A stretch of 64,000 nucleotides of DNA from Pseudomonas sp. PDM18 (GTDB lineage Bacteria; Pseudomonadota; Gammaproteobacteria; Pseudomonadales; Pseudomonadaceae): NCBI RefSeq assembly GCF_014852585.1, contig NZ_JACVBX010000005.1, positions 186,001-250,000 of the forward strand, in the 5' to 3' direction. Positions 1-7,948 of this stretch are shown in pieces. Within the stretch, counting starts at the first letter, position 1, and each line of letters starts with the position of its first letter. Position numbers and translations under genes: made by a program. The notes below the pieces were generated by a model. That model was not told where the DNA came from. It did no database searches and was given only the letters and a program-made list of their open reading frames with translations.

Positions 1-1
1 G

Positions 2-304
2 CTGCTGGCCCTGGGCGGCGTGCTGCTCAGCGCGGCGGCGGCGCTCATCCACCTGGTGAACATGGCCCAACTGGGCGAGCACGCCATGGACAAGAGCAAG
101 ATTTCCGGGCTGTTCAACCTCGCCTCCATGTCCGGCAGTTTTTCCGGCGCGCTGCTGGGCGGGGCGATCAGCCACTTCGTCGGGCTGGGCAACCTGTTCC
201 TCTGCTGGATTCCCCTGGTGCTGCTGGCCGCGCTGTTCTGCTGGCAACGCAAACAGCGCCGCCAGAACGCCGGGCCGCTGCTCGGGCAGGAGGTTGAGAC
301 ATGA
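2..304 (+). CDS. MFS transporter, C-terminal end (partial)
   Basis: The gene runs in from the left edge; only about 100 C-terminal residues are visible. They form two or three hydrophobic segments with a Gly/Ala-rich helix (SGSFSGALLGGAISHFVGLGN) and a basic cytoplasmic tail, as in the last helices of major facilitator permeases. The stop overlaps the start of the next gene by four bases (ATGA), so it is probably co-transcribed with the ABC importer genes. Substrate cannot be told. The first internal GTG at 20 is unlikely to be the true start because the frame stays open to the edge. Confidence 0.7.
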   Translation: MLALGGVLLSAAAALIHLVNMAQLGEHAMDKSKISGLFNLASMSGSFSGALLGGAISHFVGLGNLFLCWIPLVLLAALFCWQRKQRRQNAGPLLGQEVET

Positions 305-1059
305 GCCGAACATTCGATCGCCTGAGCTGGTTCGCCTCGCCGCTGCTTCTGCTGCTGGCCTGGTTCGTCGCCGCCCGCGCCGGCTGGTTCCCGCCTCAAC
401 TGCTGGTGCCACCGGCGGAAGTCTGGGCCAGCTTCCAGGACCTGCTGGCCAGCGGCGAGCTGCGCGAGCACGTGGTGAACAGCCTGTCGCGCCTGGCTAT
501 CGGCTTCACCATCGGCGCCGTCGGCGGGCTGCTGTTCGGCACCGCCATGGCCCTGTCGAAGACCGTGGAAGCCTACTGCGCGCCACTCTTCCACACCCTG
601 CGCCAGGTGCCGTCGATCGCGCTGATCCCGATGTTCATCCTGTTCTTCGGCGTGGAGGAAACCTTCAAGGTGCTGATCGTCACCAAGGCCGCCTTCTTCC
701 CCGTGGCCCTCGCGGCGAGCGAGGGTGTGAAAGGCATTCCGCGCGGCTACTTCGAAGTTGCCAGCGTGTACCGTCTGCCGCTCTGGAGCCTGTTGCGCGA
801 CGTCGCCTTCCCCGCTGCCGCGCCCCCCATCGTCACCGGCCTGCGCATCAGCCTGAGCCGCGCCTGGATGGTGCTGGTAGCCGCCGAACTGCTCGCCGCC
901 GACAGTGGCCTGGGGCAGATGATCGAGCTGAGCCGGCAGATGCTGCGCATCGACATCGTGATGGTCGGCGTGGTGGTCACCGGGGCCATCGGCTTCGTCC
1001 TCGACTTTGCCTTCCGCCTGCTGGAGAAGCGCCTGCTGCGTTGGAGACCGACGCCATGA
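301..1059 (+). CDS. ABC transporter permease, SsuC/TauC/NrtB type
   Basis: This 252-residue inner-membrane permease belongs to the sulfonate/nitrate/taurine importer class. It has about six hydrophobic helices and the cytoplasmic coupling loop region RQVPSIALIPMFILFFGVEE followed by FKVLIVTKAAFFP, the usual site of contact with the ATPase. Its stop overlaps the start of the second permease, which suggests a heterodimeric channel rather than the homodimer more usual in this class. No substrate-binding protein gene is visible in the window, so the substrate is unknown. Confidence 0.85.
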   Translation: MSRTFDRLSWFASPLLLLLAWFVAARAGWFPPQLLVPPAEVWASFQDLLASGELREHVVNSLSRLAIGFTIGAVGGLLFGTAMALSKTVEAYCAPLFHTLRQVPSIALIPMFILFFGVEETFKVLIVTKAAFFPVALAASEGVKGIPRGYFEVASVYRLPLWSLLRDVAFPAAAPPIVTGLRISLSRAWMVLVAAELLAADSGLGQMIELSRQMLRIDIVMVGVVVTGAIGFVLDFAFRLLEKRLLRWRPTP

Positions 1060-1817
1060 TCCGTTTGCTCAAGAGTCTTCGTGGGCTGGTCCTGCCAGCC
1101 CTGCTGATCGCCGCCTGGCACTGGCAGTCGCAACAGGGCGCCAGCGCGGCCTACGCCTTCGTGCCGCTGGAGCGCATCGGCGCCGGCCTGGTCGAGCTGA
1201 TCCGCACCGGCGAACTGTGGCTGAGCGTTTCCGCCAGCCTGCAACGCACCTGCCTCGGCCTGTTGCTGGGCGTGCTCGCCGGCTTCGCGCTGGGCGCCGG
1301 CATGGCGCTGTCGCGACCACTGGAGCGGCTGTTCGCACCGCTCTACCACACGATCCGCCAGGTACCGATCCTCGGCCTGATCCCGCTGATCGCCCTGTGG
1401 TTCGGCAGCGGCGAGCCGTCCAAGGTGCTGATCGTCAGCCTCGCCGCCTTCTACCCGATGACGCTGAACGCCTTCGAGGGCTTCCGCGACGTGGAGAAGC
1501 GCTACCGCGAAGTCGGCCGCCTGTACGCCTTCGGCCCCTGGCAGCAGTTCCGCGAAGTGCTGCTGCCCGGCGCGCTGCCCAGCCTGAGCAACGGCGTGCT
1601 GCACGCGCTGGCCTTCGCCTGGGTCAGCTCGGTGGGCTGCGAGCTGTTCCTCTCCACCGGCATGGGCCTGGGCAACCTGATGATGAACGCCGAGACCGGC
1701 TCGCGCATGGAGATCGTGGTGATCGGCGTGCTCAGCATCGGCCTGCTCGGCTACGCCATGAACCAGCTGTTCGCCCGCGCCGCGCGCCACCTGCTGCGCT
1801 GGCGCAACCTGCGCTGA
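1056..1817 (+). CDS. second ABC transporter permease, SsuC/TauC type
   Basis: This 253-residue paralogue of the preceding permease has the same architecture, with a coupling loop RQVPILGLIPLIALWFGSGE and FYPMTLNAFEGFRDV. The chosen start (ATG 1056) overlaps the upstream stop by four bases (ATGA). The frame is open further upstream to 294, but that stretch lies inside the first permease and is low-complexity read-through. With the upstream permease and the ATPase downstream it would form a complete import channel. Confidence 0.87.
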   Translation: MIRLLKSLRGLVLPALLIAAWHWQSQQGASAAYAFVPLERIGAGLVELIRTGELWLSVSASLQRTCLGLLLGVLAGFALGAGMALSRPLERLFAPLYHTIRQVPILGLIPLIALWFGSGEPSKVLIVSLAAFYPMTLNAFEGFRDVEKRYREVGRLYAFGPWQQFREVLLPGALPSLSNGVLHALAFAWVSSVGCELFLSTGMGLGNLMMNAETGSRMEIVVIGVLSIGLLGYAMNQLFARAARHLLRWRNLR

Positions 1818-1827
1818 ACCCTCTGCC

Positions 1828-2637
1828 ATGAGTGCTTCAATCATGAACGCGATCCTCGACCCCGCCCTCCTTCCGGCCCAGCAGGCGCAACACGGCGCGC
1901 TGGCCATCCAGGGCCTGAGCAAGGCCTACGCCATCGACGGCCGCAGCCTGCCGGTGCTGGAAGACATCAACCTGGACGTGCGCCCCGGCGAGTTCGTCAG
2001 CATCGTCGGCGCCAGCGGCTGCGGCAAATCCTCGCTGCTGCGGCTGATCGTCGGCCTCGAGAACGACTACAGCGGGCGCATCCTGCTCGACGGCCAGACT
2101 GTGACCGGCACGGGCCTTGAGCGCGGCATCGTGTTCCAGGACCACCGGCTGTTCCCCTGGAAGACGGTGGAAGAGAACGTCGCCCTGGCGCTGAAACAGC
2201 AGAAACTCAGCCGCGCCGAGAAGCGCGAGCTGGTTGCCGGGCACCTGGAACTGGTGGGCCTGACCGGCTTCGAGCAGGCCTACCCGCACCAGCTCTCCGG
2301 CGGCATGGCGCAGCGTGCCGCCATTGCCCGCGCGCTGATCACCCGGCCCAAGGTGCTGCTGCTGGACGAGCCCTTCGGCGCCCTCGACGCCCTCACCCGC
2401 GTGCGCCTACAACACGAACTGCAACGCATCTGGGTGCAGCAGCGCAGCACCATGATCATGGTCACCCACGACGTGGAGGAGGCGCTGTACCTGGGCGACC
2501 GGGTGATCGTCATGGACGCGCGGCCGGGACGGATTCGCCATGAGGTGCGGGTCGATCTGCCGCATCCGCGGGAGCGTGGGCATGCGTTGCTGGCCAAGCT
2601 CAAGGAAGAATTGTTGGCAGAGCTGATGCAGGGTTGA
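1828..2637 (+). CDS. ABC transporter ATP-binding protein, SsuB/TauB type
   Basis: This 269-residue ATPase shows Walker A (GASGCGKSS), the Q-loop (FQDHRLFPW), the ABC signature (LSGGMAQRAAIARAL), Walker B (LLLDEPFGALD) and the H-loop (MVTHDVEEA). The FQDxRLxPW and DEPFGALDALTR stretches are typical of the nitrate/sulfonate/taurine import subfamily. It lies ten bases after the second permease and completes the operon. A 15-20 residue N-terminal extension precedes the domain; an internal ATG at 1843 is an alternative start. Confidence 0.9.
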   Translation: MSASIMNAILDPALLPAQQAQHGALAIQGLSKAYAIDGRSLPVLEDINLDVRPGEFVSIVGASGCGKSSLLRLIVGLENDYSGRILLDGQTVTGTGLERGIVFQDHRLFPWKTVEENVALALKQQKLSRAEKRELVAGHLELVGLTGFEQAYPHQLSGGMAQRAAIARALITRPKVLLLDEPFGALDALTRVRLQHELQRIWVQQRSTMIMVTHDVEEALYLGDRVIVMDARPGRIRHEVRVDLPHPRERGHALLAKLKEELLAELMQG

Positions 2638-2641
2638 TCCT

Positions 2642-2679
2642 GTAGGGCGCATAACGCCTCAGGCGTTATCCGCCCTACG
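2642..2679. repeat. REP-like palindrome, family B (single hairpin)
   Basis: An imperfect palindrome opens with GTAGGGCGCATAACGC and closes with GCGTTATCCGCCCTAC. The same unit recurs near 5718-5795, 35049-35128 and 52182-52254, always between genes. Here it follows the ABC operon and precedes the convergent SulP gene, so it may also act as a transcript end. The remaining bases to 2734 show nothing else. Confidence 0.85.
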
Positions 2680-2734
2680 AGTCCGTTCCTACATCGTCTG
2701 TTAGTCCGCAGCGAGTGCTAGCACCCAAGCTCGA

Positions 2735-4372
2735 TCAGGGCTCGACACTCGCGCTCAGCGCCGCCGGGAAATCCGGGTGATACCCCGCGCCGATCTCCTC
2801 CAGCACCCCCGCCTTGCGCAGCTTGCCAAGCACCCGCGCATTGGCCTCGCACAGGCGCACCTCGATGCCGCGCCGCTGCAACTGCTCGATCACTTCCTGC
2901 AGCGTCTGCAAACCGGTGATGTCCATGAACGGCACATGGCGCAGGCGGATGATCAGCACCTTCGGGTCGGTGTGGGTCTTGGCCAGCGCGCGCTCGAAGG
3001 TTTCCGCCGCGCCGAAGAACAGCGGCCCTTCGATGCTGTAGACCAGCACACCGGGCGGCAGCTCGCCCAGGCCGCGGCCGCGCAGTTCCACGTCCAGCTC
3101 GGGGCCGTCGTCGGCATGCACTTCCACCGAGGACGCCATGCGCCGCAGGAAGTGCAGCATGGCGAGGATCACGCCGATGTTCACCGCGATCACCAGGTCG
3201 CTGAACACGGTGAGCAGGAAGGTCACCAGCAGGATCGCGACGTCGGCACGCGGCGCGCGCTTGAGCATGAACAGGAAGTGCCGCGCCTCGCTCATGTTCC
3301 AGGCCACCACGAAGAGGATCGCCGCCAGCGCACAAAGCGGGATGTTCGAGGCCAGCGGCGCGAGGAACAGCAGGATCAGCACCAGGGTCGCGGCATGGGT
3401 GACGCCGGCCAACGGGCTGTTGCCGCCGTTGCGGATGTTGGTCGCTGTGCGGGCGATGGCGCCGGTGGCGGCGATGCCGCCGAACAGCGGGGTGACCAGG
3501 TTGGCGATGCCCTGGCCGATCAGCTCCTGGTTGGAGTCGTGGCGGGTGCCGGCCATGCCGTCGGCCACCACCGCCGAGAGCAGCGACTCGATGGCGCCGA
3601 GCATGGCGATCGCGAAGGCCGGGCCGATCAGTTCGAGCACGCGGGGTAGGGTCACTTCCGGCAGGCTGAAGCTGGGCAGGCCCTGGGGAATACCACCGAA
3701 GGCGCTGCCGATGGTGGCGACGCCGTCGAAGTGGAACAGCGACTGGATGGCCGTCACCACGACCATCGCCACCAGCGGGCCGGGCACCCGGCGCAACGCA
3801 GCGATGCGCGGGGTGAACAGCACCAGCGCCAGGCTCAGCAACGCCAGCCCGGTCGTTGCCAGGTGGAGTTGCGGCAATGCCTGGACCAGGTGCCAGAGCT
3901 TCTGGTGGAAGTGCTCGCCGGTCACCGCCGGCAGGCCGAAGAAGTCCTTCCACTGGCCGACCCAGATGATCACTCCGATGCCGGCAGTGAAGCCGACGAT
4001 CACCGGCGCGGGGATGAAGCGGATGATGCTGCCCAGGCGGCTGACGCCCAGCAGCACGAGGATCGCGCCGGCCATCAGCGTGGCGATCTGCAGGCCATCC
4101 ACGCCGTACTTGGCGGTGACGCCGGCGAGGATGACGATGAAGGCGCCGGTGGGCCCGGCGATCTGCACCCGGCTGCCACCCAGCAACGAGACCAGCGCGC
4201 CGGCGAAGATCGCCGTGTAGATGCCCTGCTCGGGCTTCACCCCGCTGGCGATGGCAAAAGCCATGGCCAGCGGCAGCGCGACCACGCCGACGATGACCCC
4301 GGCCACCAGGTTGCGCGTCCAGTGCTCACGACCAAAGAGTCCGGCCTTCCAGGCTTCTCGCAGGGCGATCAT
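2735..4372 (-). CDS. SulP-family inorganic anion transporter with STAS domain
   Basis: A 545-residue inner-membrane permease of the SLC26/SulP family. The N-terminal two thirds are hydrophobic and include the family stretch GGSRVQIAGPTGAFIVIL; the last ~110 residues (from about GVLVYSIEGPLFFGAAETFERAL) form a cytoplasmic STAS domain. Sulfate, bicarbonate or dicarboxylates are the usual substrates; the sequence does not decide. The start ATG at 4372 was chosen because GGAG lies about six bases upstream on the coding strand and the membrane domain follows at once; an upstream in-frame start at 4492 would add a 40-residue tail unlike the family. Confidence 0.88.
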   Translation of the reverse strand: MIALREAWKAGLFGREHWTRNLVAGVIVGVVALPLAMAFAIASGVKPEQGIYTAIFAGALVSLLGGSRVQIAGPTGAFIVILAGVTAKYGVDGLQIATLMAGAILVLLGVSRLGSIIRFIPAPVIVGFTAGIGVIIWVGQWKDFFGLPAVTGEHFHQKLWHLVQALPQLHLATTGLALLSLALVLFTPRIAALRRVPGPLVAMVVVTAIQSLFHFDGVATIGSAFGGIPQGLPSFSLPEVTLPRVLELIGPAFAIAMLGAIESLLSAVVADGMAGTRHDSNQELIGQGIANLVTPLFGGIAATGAIARTATNIRNGGNSPLAGVTHAATLVLILLFLAPLASNIPLCALAAILFVVAWNMSEARHFLFMLKRAPRADVAILLVTFLLTVFSDLVIAVNIGVILAMLHFLRRMASSVEVHADDGPELDVELRGRGLGELPPGVLVYSIEGPLFFGAAETFERALAKTHTDPKVLIIRLRHVPFMDITGLQTLQEVIEQLQRRGIEVRLCEANARVLGKLRKAGVLEEIGAGYHPDFPAALSASVEP

Positions 4373-4844
4373 CGCAGTCTCCGACGGGATATCGATGGTG
4401 GATGCTAACAGGCCGCACGCCAAAACGGCCCGGCGCAGGTCATGGCTGTGGCGCGCTGTCGCAGGCCGAGCACTGTGAACAAAATATTGCACAACCCTGA
4501 TGGCGCGTAGGATTCAGCCGGGCTCACAGGCGCCATTTAACGGGCGACGATGACACAGATCAGCCGGGTCGATTTGCCAGCAAAGCGGAAAATGGGCACA
4601 ATGTGTTCATTATGTTGAACATCAAGGCTCTACCTCTCCCCACTTCCCGCCTGGTTTCGCGCGAGCGTCACTGGACCGGCGACCTCTAGCTCCTCCCTTC
4701 GGCAACCACCTTCTGGTGGCGCCAAGCGCGGTGATCACTCACAGGTGATTCCCGCCCGAGTCGGCACCACCGAACCCGAACCGAAACCGCCGCAAGGATG
4801 CTCTTAGCGAGACTGCGCGCGGCTGCCCGTGGGAGGGCTTTACC
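4373..4844 (+). promoter_or_regulatory. divergent SulP/mdtJ intergenic region with structured mdtJ leader
   Basis: A 472-base gene-free stretch separates the SulP gene from mdtJ. On the mdtJ side it contains a possible 25-codon ORF (4612-4689), a CU-rich element CTCCTCCC (4690-4697), a hairpin with paired CCACC/GGTGG arms (4701-4723), a second hairpin with ATCAC/GTGAT arms flanked by GCGG/CCGC (4727-4755), and the strong mdtJ Shine-Dalgarno GGGAGG (4831-4836). CCTCCC (4692-4697) is the exact complement of GGGAGG. This looks like a post-transcriptional control leader; that role is inferred. Confidence 0.5.
4612..4689 (+). CDS. possible regulatory upstream ORF of mdtJI (25 codons)
   Basis: ATG at 4612 opens a 25-codon frame ending in TAG at 4687-4689, with the C-terminal residues RERHWTGDL. 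No clear ribosome binding site precedes it. Its stop abuts the CU-rich element that complements the mdtJ Shine-Dalgarno. In E. coli the mdtJI transcript carries a small upstream ORF (mdtU) reported to mediate spermidine control; this ORF is a positional analogue only, and no sequence relationship is claimed. Confidence 0.35.
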   Translation: MLNIKALPLPTSRLVSRERHWTGDL

Positions 4845-5216
4845 ATGCGTTCCTGGATCTATCTGTTAGCCGCCATCGGCTTCGAAGTCGTTGGCACCAC
4901 CTCGATGAAATTCACCCACACGCTGTTCCCGGTCGCCGGGCTGCTGCTGATGTACGTGATGATCGGCCTGTCGTACTACTTCCTGTCGCTGGCCATCAAG
5001 CGCGTGCCGGTCGGCGTGGCCTACGCCCTGTGGGAAGGCATCGGCATCGTGCTGATCACCCTGGTCAGCGCCTTCTTCCTCGGCGAGCACCTGAGCCTGG
5101 ACAAGGCCCTGGGCCTGGCCGTGATGATCGCCGGCATCCTGCTGGTGAAATCCGGTACCCGTACCAGCCGTCATGAAGAGCGCCGTGAACTGAATGGGGA
5201 GGCCGTGACATGCTGA
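4845..5216 (+). CDS. mdtJ: SMR-family exporter subunit, MdtJ-like (spermidine export)
   Basis: A 123-residue four-helix small multidrug resistance protein. It follows E. coli MdtJ closely in the stretches [32 protein letters not shown] and [11 protein letters not shown], and keeps the membrane-embedded glutamate in helix 1 (GFEVVGT). MdtJ pairs with MdtI to form a heteromeric exporter of spermidine in the inner membrane. A strong Shine-Dalgarno (GGGAGG) lies eight bases before the ATG. The C-terminal hydrophilic tail overlaps the start of mdtI by seven bases, as expected for an obligate pair. Substrate in this organism is inferred from the family. Confidence 0.85.
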   Translation: MRSWIYLLAAIGFEVVGTTSMKFTHTLFPVAGLLLMYVMIGLSYYFLSLAIKRVPVGVAYALWEGIGIVLITLVSAFFLGEHLSLDKALGLAVMIAGILLVKSGTRTSRHEERRELNGEAVTC

Positions 5217-5539
5217 ACCATGACCTGATTCCGATGGCCTGGCTGGGCCTGGCCATCGTCCTGGAAGTGATCGCCAACCTGCTGCTCAAGTACTCCGACG
5301 GCTTCCGCAAGCGCATGATCGGCGCGGCCTCGATCCTCTGCGTACTGGGCGCGTTCACCGCGCTGGCGCAGGCGGTACGCGGTATCGAGCTGTCTGTGGC
5401 CTACGCCATCTGGGGCGGCTTCGGCATCCTCGCCACCGTCGCCATGGGCTGGGCACTGTTCGGCCAGCGCCTGGTGTGGCGCGGCTGGGTCGGCCTGGCG
5501 ATGCTGGTGCTGGGCATGGGCCTGCTGAAGCTGGCGTGA
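5210..5539 (+). CDS. mdtI: SMR-family exporter subunit, MdtI-like
   Basis: A 109-residue four-helix protein that resembles E. coli MdtI in [45 protein letters not shown] and the C-terminal GLLKLA. It carries the SMR glutamate in helix 1 (IVLEVIAN). It overlaps mdtJ and is followed after about 20 bases by an intrinsic terminator, so mdtJI is a two-gene transcript. The partner arrangement and residue matches favour the polyamine exporter over the guanidinium exporter pair, but transport was not tested. Confidence 0.87.
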   Translation: MLNHDLIPMAWLGLAIVLEVIANLLLKYSDGFRKRMIGAASILCVLGAFTALAQAVRGIELSVAYAIWGGFGILATVAMGWALFGQRLVWRGWVGLAMLVLGMGLLKLA

Positions 5540-5557
5540 TCACCGGATGAAACGAAA

Positions 5558-5586
5558 AAGGCGGAGCTGGGCTCCGCCTTTTTTAT
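5558..5586 (+). terminator. intrinsic terminator of mdtJI
   Basis: A perfect ten-base stem AAGGCGGAGC / GCTCCGCCTT with a TGG loop is followed by a T run (TTTTTT including the stem end). It lies 19 bases after the mdtI stop. Confidence 0.92.
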
Positions 5587-5604
5587 TGCCTGGAATTTGG
5601 GTGC

Positions 5605-5700
5605 CGTGCGGTTCGCGAGCAAGCTCGCTCCTACAGGTCAGGCACAGGCTGCTCTTCGTAGGAGCGAGGGGGACGCCATCGTTATTGCTCGCGAACAGCC
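5605..5700. repeat. REP pair, family A (inverted halves)
   Basis: The element starts with GTGCCGTGCGG and the palindromic unit TTCGCGAGCAAGCTCGCTCC, and is followed about 25 bases later by an inverted unit GTAGGAGCGAGGGGGACGCC. A nearly identical pair lies at 34120-34217 with the same flanking GTGCCGTGCGG. Single copies lie at 52440-52462 and 61844-61866. This is the common Pseudomonas-type REP/REPIN arrangement. Confidence 0.85.
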
Positions 5701-5717
5701 CACGCACCGTTCTAACC

Positions 5718-5796
5718 CTTAGGGCGCATAACCTGGAACAGGTTATCCGCCGCAACCCGCACGGCGGATAACGCTGGCGCGTTATGCGCCCTACGA
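5718..5796. repeat. REP-like palindrome, family B (double hairpin)
   Basis: Two hairpins with AGGGCGCATAACC... and ...GTTATGCGCCCTACG ends face each other around a GCGGATAAC core. This is the long form of the repeat at 2642-2679. It fills the space between the family A pair and the lafW stop codon. Confidence 0.8.
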
Positions 5797-5823
5797 AAGC
5801 CGTGCCCGGGAGGCCTGTGCATC

Positions 5824-6870
5824 TCAGGCCAGCAGGCTCACCACCGCGAAGCGACTCAGGTTGGCCTGGGCCACCACCGTCTGCGCCGCAGCGCTGTAGT
5901 GCGTGGCGCTGCGCCCCATGCGGTCGAGCATGGAGGCGGCGAAGGTGTGCGCCCACTCGCGTTCGTCTTCGCTGGCGTGGCGGTCGAGGAAGTCGCGGAT
6001 GTCGTCCTGGCGATGGCGCAGTTGGTCGCGCAGACCGCCGATGCGATCCAGCGCCGACACCACCGAATCGAGCAACTGACGCTGTTCGCGGAAAGCGTCG
6101 GTCTTGATCTCGGTGGGGAACGCCAGCAGCCCTTCTTCCTGGCTTTTCAGCCGAGTGTTCTTGCCCTTGGCGAACAGCTTGCCCTCGCCCTGCACCGCCA
6201 GCTGGCCCTTGAGCTGCTGCCATTCGGCCTCGGGGGCGGAGAACTTCAGCGCACCGTCGCTATCGAGTTCGGCGCGGATGCCCGCCTGGCCGAGCGTGGC
6301 GTTGAAGCGGCGCAGCACCTGCTCGGTGCTCATGCCATCGTCCAGCACCACCGCCGCCGGTTCCCCGAGCTGGCGCCCGGCGCTGAACAGCAGGGTTTCC
6401 TTGCCCGAGCGCTGGATATCCTGCACCGACTCCAGTCCTTCGAGGCTGAAGCGGCTACGCACCGGTTCGTTGAGGCGCAGGCGGAAGTTGGCGTCGAGAC
6501 TGCCGTCCGAACGCTGGGCGCGCTGCTCCAGCAGCTCATTGACCTGCCGGGTGGCCTGGCGCACGCCTTCGCGGTCCTGGGACTGCGGCGCGCTGAGTTC
6601 GCGGCTGAGGTTGAGCTTGAGGCCGCCCAGACGGTCCTGCAGGTCGCCCAGGTAGCTGTCGGCCGACTGTATGGAGGACAACTGCTGGTTCAGCTGCAGG
6701 TTGAAGCTGCCGCTCTTCTGCGCGCCCCGCGCCATCTGCGCGGCGTTCTCACTTTTCTCATCGTTCTTGCGCAGGGCGTTCTGCCGCTCGCCGGTGGAGG
6801 GCAGGATGACGTCGCGGCGGGCGCTCGGGTCGAATACCGCAGCGGCCGGCAGTTGCTTGATGACCTTCAT
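5824..6870 (-). CDS. lafW: LafW-like hook-associated protein of the lateral flagellum
   Basis: A 348-residue soluble, largely helical, Gln-rich protein with no signal peptide. It lies immediately downstream of flgL as the last gene of the flgB-flgL run. The E. coli Flag-2 locus has a gene called lafW (hook-associated protein) in exactly this position after lfgL; the call rests mainly on that position and on the flagellin-like coiled N- and C-terminal regions (for example AASMLDRMGRSATHYSAAAQ near the end). The start at 6870 (MKVIKQLP) has a GAGGT upstream; an in-frame GTG/ATG further upstream would add 12 residues. Its function is otherwise unknown. Confidence 0.6.
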   Translation of the reverse strand: MKVIKQLPAAAVFDPSARRDVILPSTGERQNALRKNDEKSENAAQMARGAQKSGSFNLQLNQQLSSIQSADSYLGDLQDRLGGLKLNLSRELSAPQSQDREGVRQATRQVNELLEQRAQRSDGSLDANFRLRLNEPVRSRFSLEGLESVQDIQRSGKETLLFSAGRQLGEPAAVVLDDGMSTEQVLRRFNATLGQAGIRAELDSDGALKFSAPEAEWQQLKGQLAVQGEGKLFAKGKNTRLKSQEEGLLAFPTEIKTDAFREQRQLLDSVVSALDRIGGLRDQLRHRQDDIRDFLDRHASEDEREWAHTFAASMLDRMGRSATHYSAAAQTVVAQANLSRFAVVSLLA

Positions 6871-7011
6871 GGTGACCTCTGCACCGGATGTGCTTCCGCC
6901 CGGCACTGTGGCCGGGCGGAGGCGGGATAAAAAGTAGGGGAGTCGGGCGCTGCGCCGCCGATTGGCGTCCAGACCTCCTTGCGGCGCGGCCCGGCTCCCC
7001 TACGAAGAAAC

Positions 7012-7926
7012 TTACAGGCGACTGAACAGCGACAGGTCGTTGAGCTTCAGGTAGGTCTTCTGCGTGGCCTGCAGCGCCAGCTGGTAGGTGTTCAGGTCGA
7101 TGCTCGCGCCGGCATAGTCCAGCTGCGACAGCTCGCCGTTGATCTTCTGGTTCACCAGCGACACCTCCTCGTTGCTCGAATTGAGCATGGTCAGGGTGTT
7201 CTGCCGGCCGCCCAGTTCGGTGATCGCGCCGAGCACGCCGTCGTGGGCGCCGTCGAGGCTGTCGATGGTCGCCGCGATCTGGGCGTGCACCGCAGGATCA
7301 GTGACGTCCAGCGCCGGGTCCTTGAGCATTTTTACCGTGGCATGCAACTGGTTGAGAAAGTCCATGTTGCTGCCGAACACGCCCAGCGCGGTGACGTTCT
7401 CTTCCACCTGCACGCCGTTCGCCACGGCCGCCTGGCGCGACTTGTCGTTGCCGGTGGCGACGTAGGTGTCGGTCAGCGGTTCGTAGGTCACCGCAGCGGT
7501 GTCGCTCAGAGTCCCGGAGAACAGATAACGGCCTTCCTCGTCGCGCACATTGACGAAGCTGACGATGGTTTTCTCGATGTTCTCCAGCTCACCGGCCATG
7601 GCGTTGAGGTCGCCACCGGTATTGGAGCCGTTGGCCGCCCAGAGCAGCAGGTCGCGCACGTTGAGCATCGCGTCCGAAGTCGCCTGCAGGTTGGTTTCCT
7701 GGGTCGACAGGTTGCCCGAGACGTTGCCGATGTTGGTGCGGTACTGCGCCAGGCTCGCTTCCTCACGCTGGATGCGCAGCATGCGCACGCTGGCGATGGG
7801 GTCGCCGGAGGGCTGGAGGATGCGCTGCCCGCTGGACATCTGCTGCATCAGCTTGCCCAGGGCCGCCGAGTTGCTGTTCATCGAGCCGCCCATCAGCGCG
7901 GTGATCTGTGCGTTGGTAATGCGCAT
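7012..7926 (-). CDS. flgL: flagellar hook-filament junction protein FlgL
   Basis: A 304-residue protein with the flagellin-like N-terminus MRITNAQITALMGGSMNSNS and helical heptad regions at both ends (GKLMQQMSSGQRILQPSGDP; YQLALQATQKTYLKL...LSLF). FlgL caps the FlgK ring and connects hook to filament. It lies 22 bases after flgK on the same strand. Its length is close to that of other FlgL proteins. Confidence 0.93.
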   Translation of the reverse strand: MRITNAQITALMGGSMNSNSAALGKLMQQMSSGQRILQPSGDPIASVRMLRIQREEASLAQYRTNIGNVSGNLSTQETNLQATSDAMLNVRDLLLWAANGSNTGGDLNAMAGELENIEKTIVSFVNVRDEEGRYLFSGTLSDTAAVTYEPLTDTYVATGNDKSRQAAVANGVQVEENVTALGVFGSNMDFLNQLHATVKMLKDPALDVTDPAVHAQIAATIDSLDGAHDGVLGAITELGGRQNTLTMLNSSNEEVSLVNQKINGELSQLDYAGASIDLNTYQLALQATQKTYLKLNDLSLFSRL

Positions 7927-7948
7927 GGTGCTTTCCTTAGCCAGGGAC

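Noticed and set aside
294..1817. A 507-codon frame spanning both permease genes
   Set aside because: Its first half is out of frame with the first permease and is Arg/Pro-rich read-through; only the part from ATG 1056 is the second permease.
4681..4843. Guanidine riboswitch upstream of the SMR pair
   Set aside because: The leader lacks the ACGR tetraloop hairpins of the guanidine-II class and other known consensus segments, and the proteins resemble MdtJ/MdtI rather than the guanidinium exporters.
5540..5823. Small ORFs in the gap between mdtI and lafW
   Set aside because: They are made of REP family A and B palindromes and have no ribosome binding sites or conserved features.
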